Of a stretch of 64,000 bases of DNA, positions 62,625 to 64,000 are shown in pieces. Position numbers and translations under genes: made by a program. Numbering within the stretch: position 1 is the first letter of the stretch; each line of letters begins with the position of its first letter. The notes below the pieces were generated by a model that made no database searches, was not told the DNA's origin, and worked only from the letters and a program-made list of their open reading frames with translations. Origin of the DNA: an uncultured Jannaschia sp. (GTDB taxonomy: Bacteria; Pseudomonadota; Alphaproteobacteria; Rhodobacterales; Rhodobacteraceae); the NCBI RefSeq assembly GCF_947494055.1, contig NZ_CANLTR010000013.1:1-64000 (forward strand), given 5' to 3'.

Positions 62625-63875
62625 ATGACCGCCCTGCCCGCCCCCGCGCTGAACCGCCTGCTCACGCCCGTCCTCATCTCGGGCTGCATCGTGTTGATGG
62701 TGGGCTTCGCCATCCGCGCGAGCTTCGGCGTCTTCCAGATCCCGATCGCGATGGAGTTCGGCTGGCCGCGTGCGGAGTTCAGCCTCGCCATCGCCATCCA
62801 GAACCTCGCCTGGGGGATCGGTCAGCCGATCTTCGGGGCCATCGCCGACCGGTTCGGCGACCGAAAGGCCATCGTCCTCGGCGTGATCTGCTACGCGGCG
62901 GGGCTCGTCCTGTCGTCCTTCGCGGTCACGCCAGGCGCCCATCAGATGCTGGAGATCCTCGTGGGCTTCGGCATCGCGGGGATGGGCTTCGGCGTGATCC
63001 TCGCCGTGGTCGGCCGCGCCGCCTCGGACGAGAACCGCTCGATGAGCCTCGGCATCGCCACCGCGGCCGGCTCGCTCGGGCAGGTTTTCGGCGCGCCCGC
63101 GGCGGAATGGCTGCTGGGCTTCTATTCCTGGCAGGAGGTGTTCCTGATCTTCGCGGCCGTGGTCTGCCTCGCCCTCCTCGCGCTGCCGACGATGCGCGCG
63201 CCCGTGGCGAGCCGGGCCGAGCTCGAGGAGAGCATGGCCACGATCCTCGGCCGCGCCATCCGCGACCCCTCCTACGGGCTGATCTTCGTCGGCTTCTTCT
63301 CCTGCGGCTACCAGCTCGCCTTCATCACCGCGCATTTCCCGGCGCTGGTGACCGAGATGTGCGGGCCGATCGCGCCGGGGACCACGCTCTACGCGCTTGG
63401 CATCACCACGACCTCGACGCTGGGCGCCTTGTCGATTTCGCTCATCGGGCTCGCCAATATCGCCGGCACGCTCTACGCGGGCTGGCTCGGCAAGCGGTTC
63501 AGCCGGAAGTACCTGCTCGCCGGCATCTATCTCGGCCGGACCGTCATCGCCGCGCTCTTCATCGCGCTTCCGATCACGCCGCTCTCGGTCGTGCTGTTTT
63601 CGGTGGCGATGGGCGGGCTCTGGCTCGCCACGGTGCCGCTCACCTCCGGTCTCGTCGCGCATATCTACGGGCTGCGCTACATGGGCACGCTCTACGGGCT
63701 CGTCTTCTTCTCGCATCAGCTCGGCAGCTTCCTCGGCGTCTGGCTGGGCGGGACGCTCTACGATTCGACCGGCAGCTACGTCGCGGTCTGGTGGGTGGGC
63801 GTGGGCGTCGGGCTGCTCTCGGCCATCGTGCACCTGCCCATCCGCGAGACGCCATTGCGCCTTCGCGCCGCTTGA
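62625..63875 (+). CDS. MFS transporter
   Basis: A 416-residue permease with twelve predicted helices. The loop motif between TM2 and TM3 is GAIADRFGDRKAIVLG, and the centre has a basic cytoplasmic loop. It is closest to oxalate/formate-antiporter-like and monocarboxylate members (ASFGVFQIPIAMEFGWPRAEFS, FFSCGYQLAFITAHFPA). Substrate unknown. Confidence 0.85.
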   Translation: MTALPAPALNRLLTPVLISGCIVLMVGFAIRASFGVFQIPIAMEFGWPRAEFSLAIAIQNLAWGIGQPIFGAIADRFGDRKAIVLGVICYAAGLVLSSFAVTPGAHQMLEILVGFGIAGMGFGVILAVVGRAASDENRSMSLGIATAAGSLGQVFGAPAAEWLLGFYSWQEVFLIFAAVVCLALLALPTMRAPVASRAELEESMATILGRAIRDPSYGLIFVGFFSCGYQLAFITAHFPALVTEMCGPIAPGTTLYALGITTTSTLGALSISLIGLANIAGTLYAGWLGKRFSRKYLLAGIYLGRTVIAALFIALPITPLSVVLFSVAMGGLWLATVPLTSGLVAHIYGLRYMGTLYGLVFFSHQLGSFLGVWLGGTLYDSTGSYVAVWWVGVGVGLLSAIVHLPIRETPLRLRAA

Positions 63876-63934
63876 GGCTTGCCCCAACGGCAGGTTTCGC
63901 CATCCTGTCGCCAGTTGTGACAGGGAGACACGCC

Positions 63935-64000
63935 ATGCGACCGATCCGATACAGCTTCGCGCTTTCGATGCTCATGTTCCTACCCGCTCACGCGCAGCAG
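63935..64000 (+). CDS. N-terminal fragment of a secreted protein (runs off the window)
   Basis: Twenty-two codons from 63935 to the edge: basic start MRPIRY, a hydrophobic core and AHAQQ, a textbook signal peptide ending at the cut. GGGAG lies ten bases before the ATG. The mature protein is outside the window, so no function can be given. Confidence 0.6.
   Translation, partial: MRPIRYSFALSMLMFLPAHAQQ

Noticed and set aside
1-64000. tRNA, rRNA or CRISPR features
   Set aside because: No T-arm-like GGTTCGAATCC motif, rRNA-like sequence or regularly spaced direct repeats were found in the gaps on either strand.

Overview
The window is GC-rich DNA packed with genes and looks like the chromosome of a marine-type alphaproteobacterium of the order Rhodobacterales (Roseobacter/Paracoccus side). 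The pointers are a DUF6478 protein typical of that order behind ilvD, a dihydroxypropanesulfonate/sulfopyruvate cluster (hpsN-like, comDE), two TAXI-type TRAP binding proteins, a ChvE-type sugar importer, and many GTG starts with four-base stop/start overlaps. There are 56 protein genes, one of them cut by the right edge, plus one reading frame broken by a TGA. I see no rRNA, tRNA, CRISPR array or prophage.

Left end (1-2550): an insertion-sequence graveyard holding a C-terminal scrap of one transposase and a broken IS5-family transposase. The IS5 remnant is interrupted by small hairpin-forming inserts. Two of these are 41 bp copies of one element in opposite orientation whose stems differ by compensating base changes. 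Next come a holin-like membrane protein and a DUF3618 protein behind an exact EcfG-type (general stress) promoter match.

Transport and catabolism (2554-18775): a TAXI-TRAP importer with a 28 bp perfect palindrome between binding protein and permease; a leftward eight-gene operon pairing a polyamine-type ABC importer with a hydantoin-racemase-like protein, an acetyltransferase, an NTF2-fold protein and an allantoinase-like deacetylase; an RND efflux pair; and a YceI protein.

Envelope operon (18937-26722): seven overlapping genes encode a CDP-alcohol phosphatidyltransferase, an alkaline-phosphatase-superfamily membrane enzyme, a flippase-like protein, an NMT1-type binding protein, an ATPase, a permease with two permease domains in one chain, and a GT4 glycosyltransferase. 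This is the best candidate here for an undescribed pathway.

Middle (26925-40873): a molybdenum hydroxylase pair with a small secreted acidic protein; a royal-jelly/yellow family gene split by an in-frame TGA; a secreted coiled-coil protein in an operon with a TAXI protein that lacks a permease; a diacylglycerol-kinase-like/phosphoesterase pair; and chvE-gguA-gguB with a galactose-dehydrogenase-like gene.

Right part (40874-64000): a GCS2-type ligase; a sulfonate cluster (HpsN-like, zinc dehydrogenase, ComD, ComE); a divergent operon of an AEC transporter, S-formylglutathione hydrolase, HAD phosphatase and ornithine-cyclodeaminase-like protein; then largely housekeeping genes (radC, map, ilvD, accD, folC, zapE) with a CinA-N-like protein, OmpA, LysR, CPBP protease and MFS genes among them.
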